Of a DNA stretch of 64,000 nucleotides, positions 18,156-27,450 are shown in pieces. This DNA comes from Helicobacter aurati (GTDB lineage: Bacteria; Campylobacterota; Campylobacteria; Campylobacterales; Helicobacteraceae). The first letter of the stretch is position 1, and each line of letters begins with the position of its first letter. Under the pieces are notes generated by a model, which was not told the DNA's origin, did no database searches, and saw only the letters and a list, made by a program, of their open reading frames with translations. The translations under genes were made by a program, and so were the position numbers. Location: NCBI RefSeq assembly GCF_003364265.1, contig NZ_NXLW01000002.1:62001-126000 (forward strand), written 5' to 3'.

Positions 18156-20561
18156 CTAATCAAAAACAACCCTTCCCTCAACAAACAAACTTCTACCCTG
18201 CCCAATAAGGTATCCATATCCAGCAATAGGATCGCTTGCGTTGCCATTAAAGTAACTATAATAAAACACATCAAAAAGATTTCGCACTCCAGCACTCATA
18301 GAGAATTTATGTCGAGCATCAAAGCTATAATGTATCCCTATATCTGTGAGAATATAGCTTGGAATAGTCTTTTGCCCTTCACTTCTTGTAACAACGTTTG
18401 GTCGTCCTGTTGTAGTGAAAGATTCAACATCTTTTTGTGTTCCAATGAAGCTATTTTGAATCCAAATTCCAAGTGATTTGAGAGGTTGATAATGAATGGT
18501 AAAGGTTGCTTTATAATTAGCGACATAAGGAATCATAAGATTCGAATGCACTCCATTATTTTTCAATACCCTTGCATCAATATAAGTAAAACTTTCACTC
18601 AAACGTAACATATCATTGAAGAAAAATTGTTCGGAGAAAAGCTCTATGCCCGCTCGTCCTGTCAAATCATAGTTCCCATAAACTACACCGCCAATAGAGT
18701 GCGCATTCCCAATAGTATAAAATTCATTTTGCGTGAGCGTATAGAAAATTGCTGCAGAAAAACTTATCATATCCGCAAAGAAATCCTTAAGTCCAATCTC
18801 AAAAGTATGATAATTTTCCTGTTTGAGATTCGTAGGATAGTAAGCACCATTATTGACATTGCTTTGTCTTGTCAGTAGATTGTTTGGACTTGGAGAAAAA
18901 AAGCCTTTCTCATATTTGGCATAAACATTCCCAGAATCTAAATATTTGTAATTTGATGTAAGTTCAAAAGCGAAATTATTGACAAAAGTGGTATATTGCC
19001 TTTGCTCATTCACTCTACTTGCTATATTGTTAGCTACAGAAATAGTTTGACGATTGGTTACATCAATATCATAAAAGGAATTTTCATAACGACCCCCTGT
19101 CGTAAGCGAAAAATTAGACGTGAAGTCGTATTTCTCTATTGCAAAAAGCGCATTGCTCCATTTATTCCCCTGCAATGAAACATATAAAGGATGATTATAG
19201 ACGAAATTAGGGATTTGTCCAACCATACCGCGTCCATAAATCAGCTGTTCTAAAGTTCGTTTTCCTAATTGATAGAGAGATTCATAGCCAGCAATGAGTC
19301 TTCCATTCAAATGTTTCCAATCATATTTTGCAATTAATCCCAATTTTTGGTCATCAAACAGAGAACCACTCTGATCATACGCGACATTATTTAATCCCAT
19401 ATACGAAGCAATCACACCCTTAGAATCCAAATAAGTCAGTCGATTCAAATGATAAAAGGTTGTCACATTAAGCTTATGATTCTCTGCGAATGTACTTTCA
19501 TAGCTTACATTAACATCAAGTCGCTGTTGTCGATTATGATAATTCCCTAAGCCTTTGGTTTTCCTATCGGATTTCGTAGGGTTTGGCGTAATCTGAAAAG
19601 AATTATTTGGAGAAGTTTTAATATCACCATAGAAATAATCAATGCCAAAGGCTAGGCTCGATCTCTGTGTAAAATCATGAATGATTCCGAAGTTTGCTTG
19701 CGCGCCTTGAGTTATATCGCCATCACGAGAACCACCTCGTAAAATATAGGCTGCTCCCAATGATAAATGTGTATGCTCCCCGACTTTTGTACCAAATTTT
19801 GCATCAGCATTTACATTATTTCCGATAGAGGCAATAATATTTGAATAATTCATGCCCGCGCTAAAGAAAGGCTTATCATAACGTCTTTGCGTTGTAATAT
19901 TGACTACACCTCCTCTCGTACCATTCCCATACATAACTGCGCCTCCGCCGGGTAAAATATCAATAGATTCTATAATGGTCGGAGAAAATGTATTGATGGG
20001 GCTAACGCCATGACTTGAATCAAGCATATTTGTGTATATTCCGTTAACCATTACCTGCACGGAAGTATTCGCTCGATTGCCTTGCCCACGAAGATCCAAA
20101 TTGCTACCAAGTCCGACATTTGCCAATCCAACAAAAGGCATATAACGGAAAATATCCTCTGCCGAACGATAGCCTTTATTCTGAATCTGCTCCCTCGAAA
20201 CTGCATAAACATTACGATTAAGATCATCAAAAGTAGTTTGCATAGCACTAACTGCGATAACCTTATCAGCCCGTGCATGCGCTATATCTTCACTTTGCTG
20301 CTCATTATTTCTTTTATTTGACATTGCGGAATCCAGATCTGCCTTAGCAATAAGCAAGTCGGATTGTTTCTTGTGCAATGCAATATTGTTTATTGAGCTA
20401 GCAGAAAGTGTTTTTGTTTGCAGATTATCGGCATAGCTGAAAGAACCCATCACAGCAGCGCAACATACAGCATTAACGTTAGGAATCATATTTTTTATTT
20501 CATTGCCTATATTCCAAATCTTTAGTGGATACAAATATTTTTTTAGTTTCACATCTAACAT
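18156..20561 (-). CDS. TonB-dependent outer-membrane receptor, probably iron-linked
   Basis: The 801-residue protein has a signal peptide of ~44 residues (cleavage near GSFSYA), an N-terminal stretch with a possible TonB box (KVIAVSAMQ), a plug domain (RSAEDIFRYMPFVG ... NLDLRGQG ... IDILPGGGAVMYGNG) and a 22-strand barrel that ends GRSLFVEGRVVFD. AAAGGA precedes the ATG at 20561. Such receptors take up ferric chelates, heme or nickel at the cost of TonB energy. The upstream Fur-box-like sequence points to iron. It is not closely recognisable as FecA or FrpB. It is a single gene. Confidence 0.9.
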   Translation of the reverse strand: MLDVKLKKYLYPLKIWNIGNEIKNMIPNVNAVCCAAVMGSFSYADNLQTKTLSASSINNIALHKKQSDLLIAKADLDSAMSNKRNNEQQSEDIAHARADKVIAVSAMQTTFDDLNRNVYAVSREQIQNKGYRSAEDIFRYMPFVGLANVGLGSNLDLRGQGNRANTSVQVMVNGIYTNMLDSSHGVSPINTFSPTIIESIDILPGGGAVMYGNGTRGGVVNITTQRRYDKPFFSAGMNYSNIIASIGNNVNADAKFGTKVGEHTHLSLGAAYILRGGSRDGDITQGAQANFGIIHDFTQRSSLAFGIDYFYGDIKTSPNNSFQITPNPTKSDRKTKGLGNYHNRQQRLDVNVSYESTFAENHKLNVTTFYHLNRLTYLDSKGVIASYMGLNNVAYDQSGSLFDDQKLGLIAKYDWKHLNGRLIAGYESLYQLGKRTLEQLIYGRGMVGQIPNFVYNHPLYVSLQGNKWSNALFAIEKYDFTSNFSLTTGGRYENSFYDIDVTNRQTISVANNIASRVNEQRQYTTFVNNFAFELTSNYKYLDSGNVYAKYEKGFFSPSPNNLLTRQSNVNNGAYYPTNLKQENYHTFEIGLKDFFADMISFSAAIFYTLTQNEFYTIGNAHSIGGVVYGNYDLTGRAGIELFSEQFFFNDMLRLSESFTYIDARVLKNNGVHSNLMIPYVANYKATFTIHYQPLKSLGIWIQNSFIGTQKDVESFTTTGRPNVVTRSEGQKTIPSYILTDIGIHYSFDARHKFSMSAGVRNLFDVFYYSYFNGNASDPIAGYGYLIGQGRSLFVEGRVVFD

Positions 20562-20584
20562 AGCATATCCTTTCTACATTAATT

Positions 20585-20645
20585 AAAATAATAATTATAT
20601 CTATTTAATTTTAAATAAACAAATTATTATTATTTTATTAATATG
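20585..20645 (-). promoter_or_regulatory. Fur-box-like operator and -10 of the TonB receptor
   Basis: Two TAATAAT/ATTATTA-type dyads lie at about 20586-20600 and 20621-20640, close to the H. pylori Fur consensus TAATAATNATTATTA. On the minus strand TATAAT falls at 20599-20594, within the first dyad, so bound Fur would block RNA polymerase. AT-rich context makes chance matches possible. Confidence 0.5.
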
Positions 20646-20927
20646 ATTCTACAACGAGATAAAAAGCAATATTGTCTTGTTTTTATGGATTGTATTCTTA
20701 TAGAAACGAAAGATTATTATCAATAATCAAAACTGCAATGAGAATCTTGCGTCAAAAAGTGATGAGTTTGCAGAATTTGCAGTAACAAAGCTATGTTTTG
20801 CTGTATGTAATATGCCTATATGTTATCAACCAAATTTTTAAATTTATCGTAAAATTGAGAATCTCTTTTCTTGTTCAGTGATAAACTACCGCATATTGAG
20901 AGTATAAATACAAGTTATTATTATTTT

Positions 20928-20951
20928 ATAAAGATTCTAAAGAATCTTTAT
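20928..20951 (-). terminator. Perfect palindrome downstream of the split membrane-protein gene
   Basis: ATAAAGATTCT and AGAATCTTTAT form an 11-pair stem with an AA centre, ~33 bases past the minus-strand stop at 20984. An AT-rich tail follows but not a run of U. It is probably a terminator. The rest of 20652-20927 contains no credible gene. Confidence 0.45.
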
Positions 20952-20983
20952 CTTAGTAGAATAGGATAAGCTATATAGCTCTG

Positions 20984-22604
20984 CTACCATTGCAATTTGC
21001 CTGTACGATTAGGTTTTTGCAAAATAGCCTTAACATCATCTATGGTTTTAACACTTAACTCCGCTCCCCAAAGTTTATTGATTCTGTTCAATGCCTGATA
21101 TATGCCTTCATCATCGCAATTTATACTTGCTTGCCGATAATCAGCAAAAGAAGATTCAAGACTTAATAATCTTTGTTTATGCACTGATTCAATAAGCGCA
21201 GTAAGCTCCTTGCGTTCATTTATAAGTGCAGGAAGTTTCTCTACAACAAGCGTAGTGATTTCTTCGGCGCGCATTTTTGCCCTGTCCCTTTGAGCAAACA
21301 TCGTAAATAATACATCAAGAGCCATATCGATGCTACGATGCGTCAAAACAACGACAAAAGCTCCAACCGCAATAGAGAAGAGAGGTGCAAGAATCGTCCC
21401 AAAAGGAAGCATGAGTTCGAGCTTTTGCTCAAGCGCGATGACAGGAATAACCCACGCAGCAGAGAAAAGAGACTTTAGAATCATGCTAAGTAACTCACGG
21501 ATGCTTGTAATTTTTCCACTCACATAATCGCAAATTCCATTGTAGATACTCTTCGCACTTGCTCGAATGTTGTGCCATAATGTCTTGAGCTTTGCAGCAA
21601 AAGACTTAAAAATTTGCCCAACGATTCCCATTGCTGTATCTATGATTCCAAATCCCGCACCTCTTGCAAAAACACCCTTGAAAGAATCGATAACTTTTCG
21701 CAAAAGCCTTTTGATTCTGTCCATAATCGATGTTTCCGAATCAATTCCTCGATTCGCACACATATCTTTGACTTCCCAAACCACGCCGCTCGCAAATGTC
21801 GAAATCGCCGCGACAATCGCACCGCTCGCGCTCGCTTGGAGGACATGCCCGCCTGCGACAATGGCTTGTGTAGCAACCGCCGCAATGCGTGGATTCTCGC
21901 ACATCAGGCGATTGTAGACATTGTTTGCATTGAGCTTTTCAAGTGCAATCTCTGCCTTGCGCGCCTTTTCTCTGACTTTCGGATCGTCTGAATCCTTGCC
22001 TTTGGCAATCATCTTTTCAAGCTCTTCTTTGTGCTTTTTGTAATCGCTAGAAGGCACTTTGAATTTATCGACAGCAGAATCTCCTTCAAGATAGCGGTCT
22101 TTGAGCAAATCCTCTGTTTTTTTGACGACTTTTTGCTGTGCGGTTTGTACGACTTCGCCGTTTTTATTCAACGTAACGGTGTCAGTTGTGAAATGATTCT
22201 TTGTAGCGAGTTTGCCCAAGTCAGAATCGGGATTGCTAAAGTCCATACTCTCCACTTCGTCAGAATAGTTCGCCCAAATATGCTCGACTTTCGCCCTGTC
22301 TTTTGGTTCTAGGTTAGCAGGATTCTTGCCGCTTCGCAGAATCTCTTGCGTCTTTTTGATGTCTGCGAGAGTATCGGTCGTGTAGGTTTTATTCCCCGTA
22401 TTGAACATCCAACTCCTCGAAAGTCTGCCCAAAATACTTGTCGTTATTTTTGTGCCTATTATACGCTCTCGCTGTATCGTTGGTCATCGTAACACTCGCC
22501 CCATACGCTGCATACGTATTAAAGCTAAAAATATTCAACCCCAAACGCGCAAGAGTTTGCGTGCCGATTTCATCTATTACTTCTTCATAGAGTGCTTTTG
22601 CCAT
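20984..22604 (-). pseudogene. Large membrane-associated protein of unknown function, split by a one-base frameshift
   Basis: Two overlapping frames belong together. The first (22604 to 22389, MAKALYEEVIDEIG) stops just after FEELDVQYGE; the second covers 22432 to 20984. Removing one G from the GGGG at 22394-22397 joins them as QYGNKTYTTDTLAD, a protein of ~550 residues. The joined product has a charged N-terminal ~170 residues, an Ala/Gly-rich helix (AIVAGGHVLQASASGAIVAA in part), amphipathic basic helices, two hydrophobic segments near the middle-to-C-terminus and a helical tail. I do not recognise the family. GC content is clearly higher in 21650-22350 than around it, a sign of transfer. 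It may be a pseudogene, phase-variable or a sequencing error. Confidence 0.6.
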
Positions 22605-22757
22605 AATTCCTCACTTTTAATTATTGTGTTAAATTTATTATTCAAGTTATTCAAGAAACTACTCGCCAAAATAACCGCAATCCCTACATTTCTTTTTACC
22701 TTTTACTTTGTAGTTATATTGCCAATTCGTTGTAAAGCCGATCTTCTAAGTACTTAC

Positions 22758-23759
22758 CTAGCTGTATTTTTGCCTAATTTCCTCCATAAGTCGCTCACTT
22801 TCTTTTTGGTATCTTTTTAATTTTTGTGTCAAAGTGTCCTTATCGTGCATAACTGGCGCATTGATGGCATTTACAACAGTTTCTGCAAATTGAATCATTT
22901 TTCTCGCTTCTCTTTGTTCATCCTCATCCCAATATCTTACGGATAATCCATTGACTTCAATAATCGAAACAACTTTATCTAATTGTCTATCTAACTCAGA
23001 ATCTATCTGTAATAGGGTTCTTATTTTTTCATCTGTTTTATTATAAAGTTTGCGATATACAAGCTCCTGCGCCTCCATCACTTCTGTTAAGGCTTGGATA
23101 CCCTGATAATATGATCTTGCATCATATTTTTTACGTTCTGCATCAGCCGCAAGAAAAGTGCTAAATACAGCAAGAACAGGTGCCGCAACAAGACCGCCAA
23201 GTACCATTGTTCCCCCAGCCATACCTAAGCCTCCAGCAGCCAAGCTTCCACCACCAAACCAAGCCAAAGTTGCGTTAGTTGCTGCTACACCACTTAACGA
23301 AGCAATCGCCGTACCTGTGGAGGCAGTTGCGAGTAGTCCAGCAGTACCAAATGCACCAAAGCCAGCCATTGCCCCCGCTACAGTACCCGCAGCAAATCCT
23401 CCAAGGGTAGTATTTAAATCCGTAATAGTTCGATGAACTATAATCATCTTGGTATGTGTTTCTTCACCAAGAATATCTTCCCATTCTTGACTCCGCACAT
23501 CAAGTTTATCAATAATCTTTTTATATCTCTGTAAAGTCGTTTCGGATATTTTTTGCTATCTTTTACCTAGATCTTCAAACTTTTGCTATGCCTTTTCTTC
23601 AGCGTATTTGAGACTAGATTCTGCATTGGAATACAAACTTCTAGCTCTATCACTATATTCTTCTGCTTCTTGCTTATCGCTATAAGTGTCATAGCCTTTC
23701 TTTGCTGTCCATAGAGCAGCTCCTCCAATAGCCAACAGTGGAAGTAACGGTAATGGCAT
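22758..23759 (-). pseudogene. Glycine-zipper membrane protein interrupted by two in-frame TAG codons
   Basis: One continuous minus-strand frame runs from ATG 23759 (AAGGAAG upstream) to TAA 22758, broken only by TAG at 23588-23586 and TAG at 23558-23556. The joined product is ~330 residues: an N-terminal MPLPLLPLLAIGGAALW membrane anchor, a coiled coil where both stops fall, a very Gly/Ala-rich region (GGFAAGTVAGAMAGFGAFG) with two or three membrane helices, and a long C-terminal coiled coil. TAG ends many normal genes here, so recoding is unlikely and the gene is probably decayed. A shorter protein could start at 23498. Function unknown. Confidence 0.65.
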
Positions 23760-23883
23760 AATGCTTCCTTTCAATATAAATTATTTATGTTTATTGTAAT
23801 TTATAGAATCTTCATCAATCAAATATTCTATTATTCCATATTACAAATCTATTTTTATTACACTTTGACATTACAATAAGAAT

Positions 23884-24261
23884 CTAGATTCTCAAATCTT
23901 GTGCAACATTTTCTTTTTCTTGTAAAACTCTGCAAGACTGAATATTCAACGAATAAAATTCATCCTTGCTAAAATACTTCGCATACACTCTATCATAGAG
24001 TAAATCAACTCTACAAACCTCTGGTCGATTGTCATAAATCCTGCATTGATTGCTTTGTGAGTCTAAGTGCTTGCAGATTCCATTGCCCGCGTCATAAGCC
24101 GCAAGCTCTACAATCCCTGCAATATTCTTGCAACACGCTCCGCAAATCGTGCAAGGAAAACTACTATCAAATTTTAATGAGTGCCCTACCCTGATTGGCA
24201 AGAGACAACATAGCTTTTGTCCATTCCGAATAAATAACTGCATAAGACGTATTAAGTCCAA
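23884..24261 (-). CDS. YkgJ-family cysteine-cluster protein
   Basis: The protein has the YkgJ pattern FPCTICGACCKN, then ICKHL, CRIYDNRPEVCR, which is thought to bind zinc or an iron-sulfur cluster. The start is uncertain: ATG 24261 gives 125 residues and overlaps the TerB-like gene by 95 bases, while TTG 24201 would give 105 residues with a short lead before the Cys cluster. The latter fits the family better, as the region before it has no family feature. Translation is probably coupled to the upstream gene. Function is not established for the family. Confidence 0.75.
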   Translation of the reverse strand: MDLIRLMQLFIRNGQKLCCLLPIRVGHSLKFDSSFPCTICGACCKNIAGIVELAAYDAGNGICKHLDSQSNQCRIYDNRPEVCRVDLLYDRVYAKYFSKDEFYSLNIQSCRVLQEKENVAQDLRI

Positions 24262-24589
24262 AGGCTTGAATCATTTCATCAATTACTCGCCTCTCTTCTT
24301 TATGAATGCTATCAAGACGAGAAACATGCTCTGCAAAAACTAATGCCATAGATTCTAAGAGCATAATGCGTTGGCTTTGCGGGTTGGTTACCTTTGCTAA
24401 TGTTTGAGTAATATTAAAATTATCCTCATTGTTTCTATCATACTTGATGTCTTCTACTTGCATTTCTAGGCAGTAAGTTGCAATAATGCGCTTTTGTGCA
24501 TCTGAAAAATCATTGTTGCTCCATGCGATATGATGAGCAAATTCCAAAAATATATTTTTTTCTTCTTGATTCAGTAAATTTAAAAACAT
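24167..24589 (-). CDS. TerB-like helical protein
   Basis: The 140-residue protein is all-helical with two repeats of the TerB layout: FLEFAHHIAWSNNDFSDAQKRII (hydrophobic helix, acidic loop, helix) and LLESMALVFAEHV...DEMIQAFGL. TerB domains occur in tellurite-resistance and stress-response proteins and may bind metals. In this copy the usual Asp-rich loop is reduced. It overlaps the YkgJ gene downstream, which suggests one transcript. The role is unknown. Confidence 0.65.
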   Translation of the reverse strand: MFLNLLNQEEKNIFLEFAHHIAWSNNDFSDAQKRIIATYCLEMQVEDIKYDRNNEDNFNITQTLAKVTNPQSQRIMLLESMALVFAEHVSRLDSIHKEERRVIDEMIQAFGLNTSYAVIYSEWTKAMLSLANQGRALIKI

Positions 24590-24807
24590 ACATTCTCCTT
24601 ATTCATAAATATAAAGCCTGCATTTTTACAAAAAAAAGTCAAGAGTCAAGTCAATAAAAGCTAATCATTATTTAATAGTGCCTTCAAAAAACATAATGAC
24701 TAAATAAAAGCTTGGGAAATGGAAACACAAGCAAAAAATAATAAAATTCCTGCTACAATAAACAATCCGCCCCCTACTAAATCTCAATTGACATAAAAAG
24801 GAGAATA

Positions 24808-25986
24808 ATGAAAAAGATTTTGATAAGGATTCTTGGTTTTTGGTTAGGCTTAAGTTACTATGGTGTATTTGCCAATACCAACAATATGTTCTTCCAATCT
24901 CTTACTCATAGATTAGAATCTTTAAGTTTAGATTCTAAGCAACATTTTGACGAATCGTTTTCAACCATACTACAAACGTATCTCACAAATTTGTTGCAAA
25001 TTCTATCAAACAAGGTTGAAGTTGACACTAAGGTTAGTCTAACGTATAGTCCGTTAATCTGCAAAGGAGATAAAAGAATCTTATGCAACCTCCAATCGCT
25101 CACGCTAGCGGATAAAAATGACGGCACAGACGTTTTCAAACTACACAACATTCAATTCTTCGTCAATGCGAACAATCCAACAAAAGTGCCGATTAAAATC
25201 CAAATAAACAAAATAGAATATCCAGATTCATTAAAGAATCCGCGCATGCATTATTTCTTGCCGATAAGCTATCAATACAGTGGCTACATTATCTATCAAG
25301 ACAACAAAGCAATATGTCAAGAGACGTATTTATACAAGGGGCAAGAATGGCATGTGCAGATACAACAAACTTATTCGCTTTTTTCTCGATTCTTGGGACA
25401 AAACTTCTTCCAAACTTTACATACATTGCTAACAAGCACGCAATTACGCGATGAGTTTGGGGATATATTAGGGGGAACTCTCTCCACGCAAGAACAACTC
25501 ACAAAGTTTCAAAATATCTATGATATATCCCTTAGTCAATATTCTCTAAACATACACGGTAACATTGCTAAAGCGTTTCATTATTGGAAGAATATGGAAA
25601 ATACACAACCCGAATCAATGGCAATACAAGAATTGCAAAAATACCTACAAACTGCAAAGAATTTCCTTAATATTCCCAAAGCGGATTATCCGAGCGAACT
25701 AGAGGCTTTCAAAGATAGTCCCGCTACAGAAAAGATTCTTTTATTTGCTAACAAAGGATTAGAGACTTTAGAAAGCAACATTAATGGCACAACCAAAGAT
25801 ATAACTTTTAACATGACTGCCAAAACGAAAAATCCTCCATTGGCAATACACTCTCTATCAAAACTTTATACTCTATTCCACACGTCAGCTACTTCCGCTA
25901 AAAAGGACGATATAGTAAAAAATATTATAGAATCTTTTTTCTCGTATTATGAAATTGGGATTTCTGACCAAAGAATGATAAGATAA
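24808..25986 (+). CDS. Exported protein of unknown function
   Basis: The 392-residue protein starts with a clear signal peptide (MKKILIRILGFWLGLSYYG, cleavage near VFA-NT). The mature part is hydrophilic with mixed helices and strands, two Cys (LICKGDKRILCNL) that may form a disulfide, and no membrane segment, so it is probably periplasmic. I do not recognise a family. It lies alone before the coaBC promoter; AAAGGAG precedes the ATG. Confidence 0.65.
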   Translation: MKKILIRILGFWLGLSYYGVFANTNNMFFQSLTHRLESLSLDSKQHFDESFSTILQTYLTNLLQILSNKVEVDTKVSLTYSPLICKGDKRILCNLQSLTLADKNDGTDVFKLHNIQFFVNANNPTKVPIKIQINKIEYPDSLKNPRMHYFLPISYQYSGYIIYQDNKAICQETYLYKGQEWHVQIQQTYSLFSRFLGQNFFQTLHTLLTSTQLRDEFGDILGGTLSTQEQLTKFQNIYDISLSQYSLNIHGNIAKAFHYWKNMENTQPESMAIQELQKYLQTAKNFLNIPKADYPSELEAFKDSPATEKILLFANKGLETLESNINGTTKDITFNMTAKTKNPPLAIHSLSKLYTLFHTSATSAKKDDIVKNIIESFFSYYEIGISDQRMIR

Positions 25987-26026
25987 TGGCATAAATGACC
26001 AATCACGCTCTCTTTTGAATTGATTC

Positions 26027-26032
26027 TATAAT
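26027..26032 (+). promoter_or_regulatory. Candidate -10 box of coaBC-uppS
   Basis: TATAAT lies 22 bases before the coaBC ATG, which gives a very short leader that just holds the AAGGA ribosome site. Confidence 0.45.
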
Positions 26033-26053
26033 GCCTTTTGTTAAGGAATATTG

Positions 26054-27418
26054 ATGTTAAAAAACAAAAAAATTCTGCTTTTCCTTGGTGGTTCTATTGC
26101 TGTCTATAAAAGTCTATTATTAATACGTTCTCTGATAAAAGAAGAAGCGGAAATACGCGTTATAGCTAGCTCTAGTGCGTTAAAATTCATTACGCGATTA
26201 AGCATTGAAACGCTTAGCAAAACGGTACTTTTAACCGAAGATAGCGAATGTTGGCATACAGAATCTAACGTATATACCCCCAATCATATCAATTATGCAA
26301 AATGGGCAGACATAGCACTCTTTGCCCCAATTACAGCCAATAGCCTCAATAAGCTAGCGCACGGTATAGCTGATAATATTTATCTTTCAAGTGCCTTAGC
26401 TCTTCCTGATATTCCAAAATTGCTTGCCCCAAGTGCTAATACTCAAATGTTAGAAAACCCGATTACACAAGCAAGTATACAAACATTGCAACAAAATGGA
26501 TACACAATAATACCCTCACAAGAAGGCAATCTAGCCTGTGGAGAAATAGGTAATGGGGCTATGGCAGATATTGAAGAAATTACCTTTGCTCTGAAAAAGG
26601 CTGTTTATACAAGAGACTTTTGGCGTAATAAAAAAGTACTTATTACAGGAGGTGGCAGCAGTGAAAATATTGATTCAATACGTTGCATTACCAATCATTC
26701 AAGTGGGTTACAGGCTTGCAATCTAGCTTTGGCTCTTTATTTTTTGGGAGCAAAAGTTTCATTAATTAGCTCGCAAATCCCGCTAAAAATGCCCAATGAT
26801 ATTACTATCATTAAAGTTTATAGCTCCAAAGATTATCTAGATTCATTACAACAACAAATTGCACAGAACAATACAACACAAGAAAAAATCTATTTATTTA
26901 TGGCTGCAGCAATTAGCGATTACATTCCCCATAGTAAACAAGGCAAAATAAAAAAAAGAGAGATGGGACCAACTATGTGGCTTGAGCTTTATGAAAATAT
27001 AGATATTCTCCAAACTCTCAACGAGAAAAACCTTATAAAAATCGCCTTTAAGGCGGAATGTGATACAGATAATGCAAAAAGAAATGCTGTGTCTCTTCTG
27101 GATTCTAAGAATTGTGCAATGGTGTGTCTTAATATTATTGCAAATGATAATAAGGCGTTCGGTAGCGAAAATAATACATTGTATGTTCTCCATAAAAAAT
27201 CCGAAGTAATTAATACGACTCATACAATGCAGCTTGAACAACAAAAATTAGAACGTTTAATCTCTGCATATACAAACATACATCTTAAAGATTCTCACTA
27301 TGCGAAATATTCTTTAAACTCTACATCTTACAACGAATACCAAATAAGTGGCAATAAATTTACGATAAGTCTTGCATTGGCTATGTATATTGAGTTTTTA
27401 CATAATGATGATAATTGA
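26054..27418 (+). CDS. coaBC: CoaBC, phosphopantothenoylcysteine synthase/decarboxylase
   Basis: This bifunctional enzyme couples 4-phosphopantothenate to cysteine and decarboxylates the product in coenzyme A synthesis. The CoaC half (residues 1-190) shows LGGSIAVYKS, the PANTMLE-like segment as APSANTQMLENP and the active-site Cys in LACGEIGNGAM. The CoaB half has ITGGGSSENIDSIRCITNHSSG and AAAISDY. A TTG three bases earlier is in frame, but AAGGA spacing favours ATG 26054. The C-terminus is somewhat extended. uppS follows by 32 bases. Confidence 0.95.
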   Translation: MLKNKKILLFLGGSIAVYKSLLLIRSLIKEEAEIRVIASSSALKFITRLSIETLSKTVLLTEDSECWHTESNVYTPNHINYAKWADIALFAPITANSLNKLAHGIADNIYLSSALALPDIPKLLAPSANTQMLENPITQASIQTLQQNGYTIIPSQEGNLACGEIGNGAMADIEEITFALKKAVYTRDFWRNKKVLITGGGSSENIDSIRCITNHSSGLQACNLALALYFLGAKVSLISSQIPLKMPNDITIIKVYSSKDYLDSLQQQIAQNNTTQEKIYLFMAAAISDYIPHSKQGKIKKREMGPTMWLELYENIDILQTLNEKNLIKIAFKAECDTDNAKRNAVSLLDSKNCAMVCLNIIANDNKAFGSENNTLYVLHKKSEVINTTHTMQLEQQKLERLISAYTNIHLKDSHYAKYSLNSTSYNEYQISGNKFTISLALAMYIEFLHNDDN

Positions 27419-27450
27419 ATCTTTCTAAGAATTTAAATCAAAGGCACACA

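Noticed and set aside
21330-22820. Plus-strand ORFs of 65-139 codons opposite the split membrane-protein gene
   Set aside because: They are antisense shadows; the minus-strand frames show continuous helical proteins with ribosome sites.
23556-23588. Recoding of TAG as an amino acid (amber suppression)
   Set aside because: hspR, rpmF, mfd, uppS and holB all end in TAG at normal lengths, so TAG is an ordinary stop here; decay is simpler.
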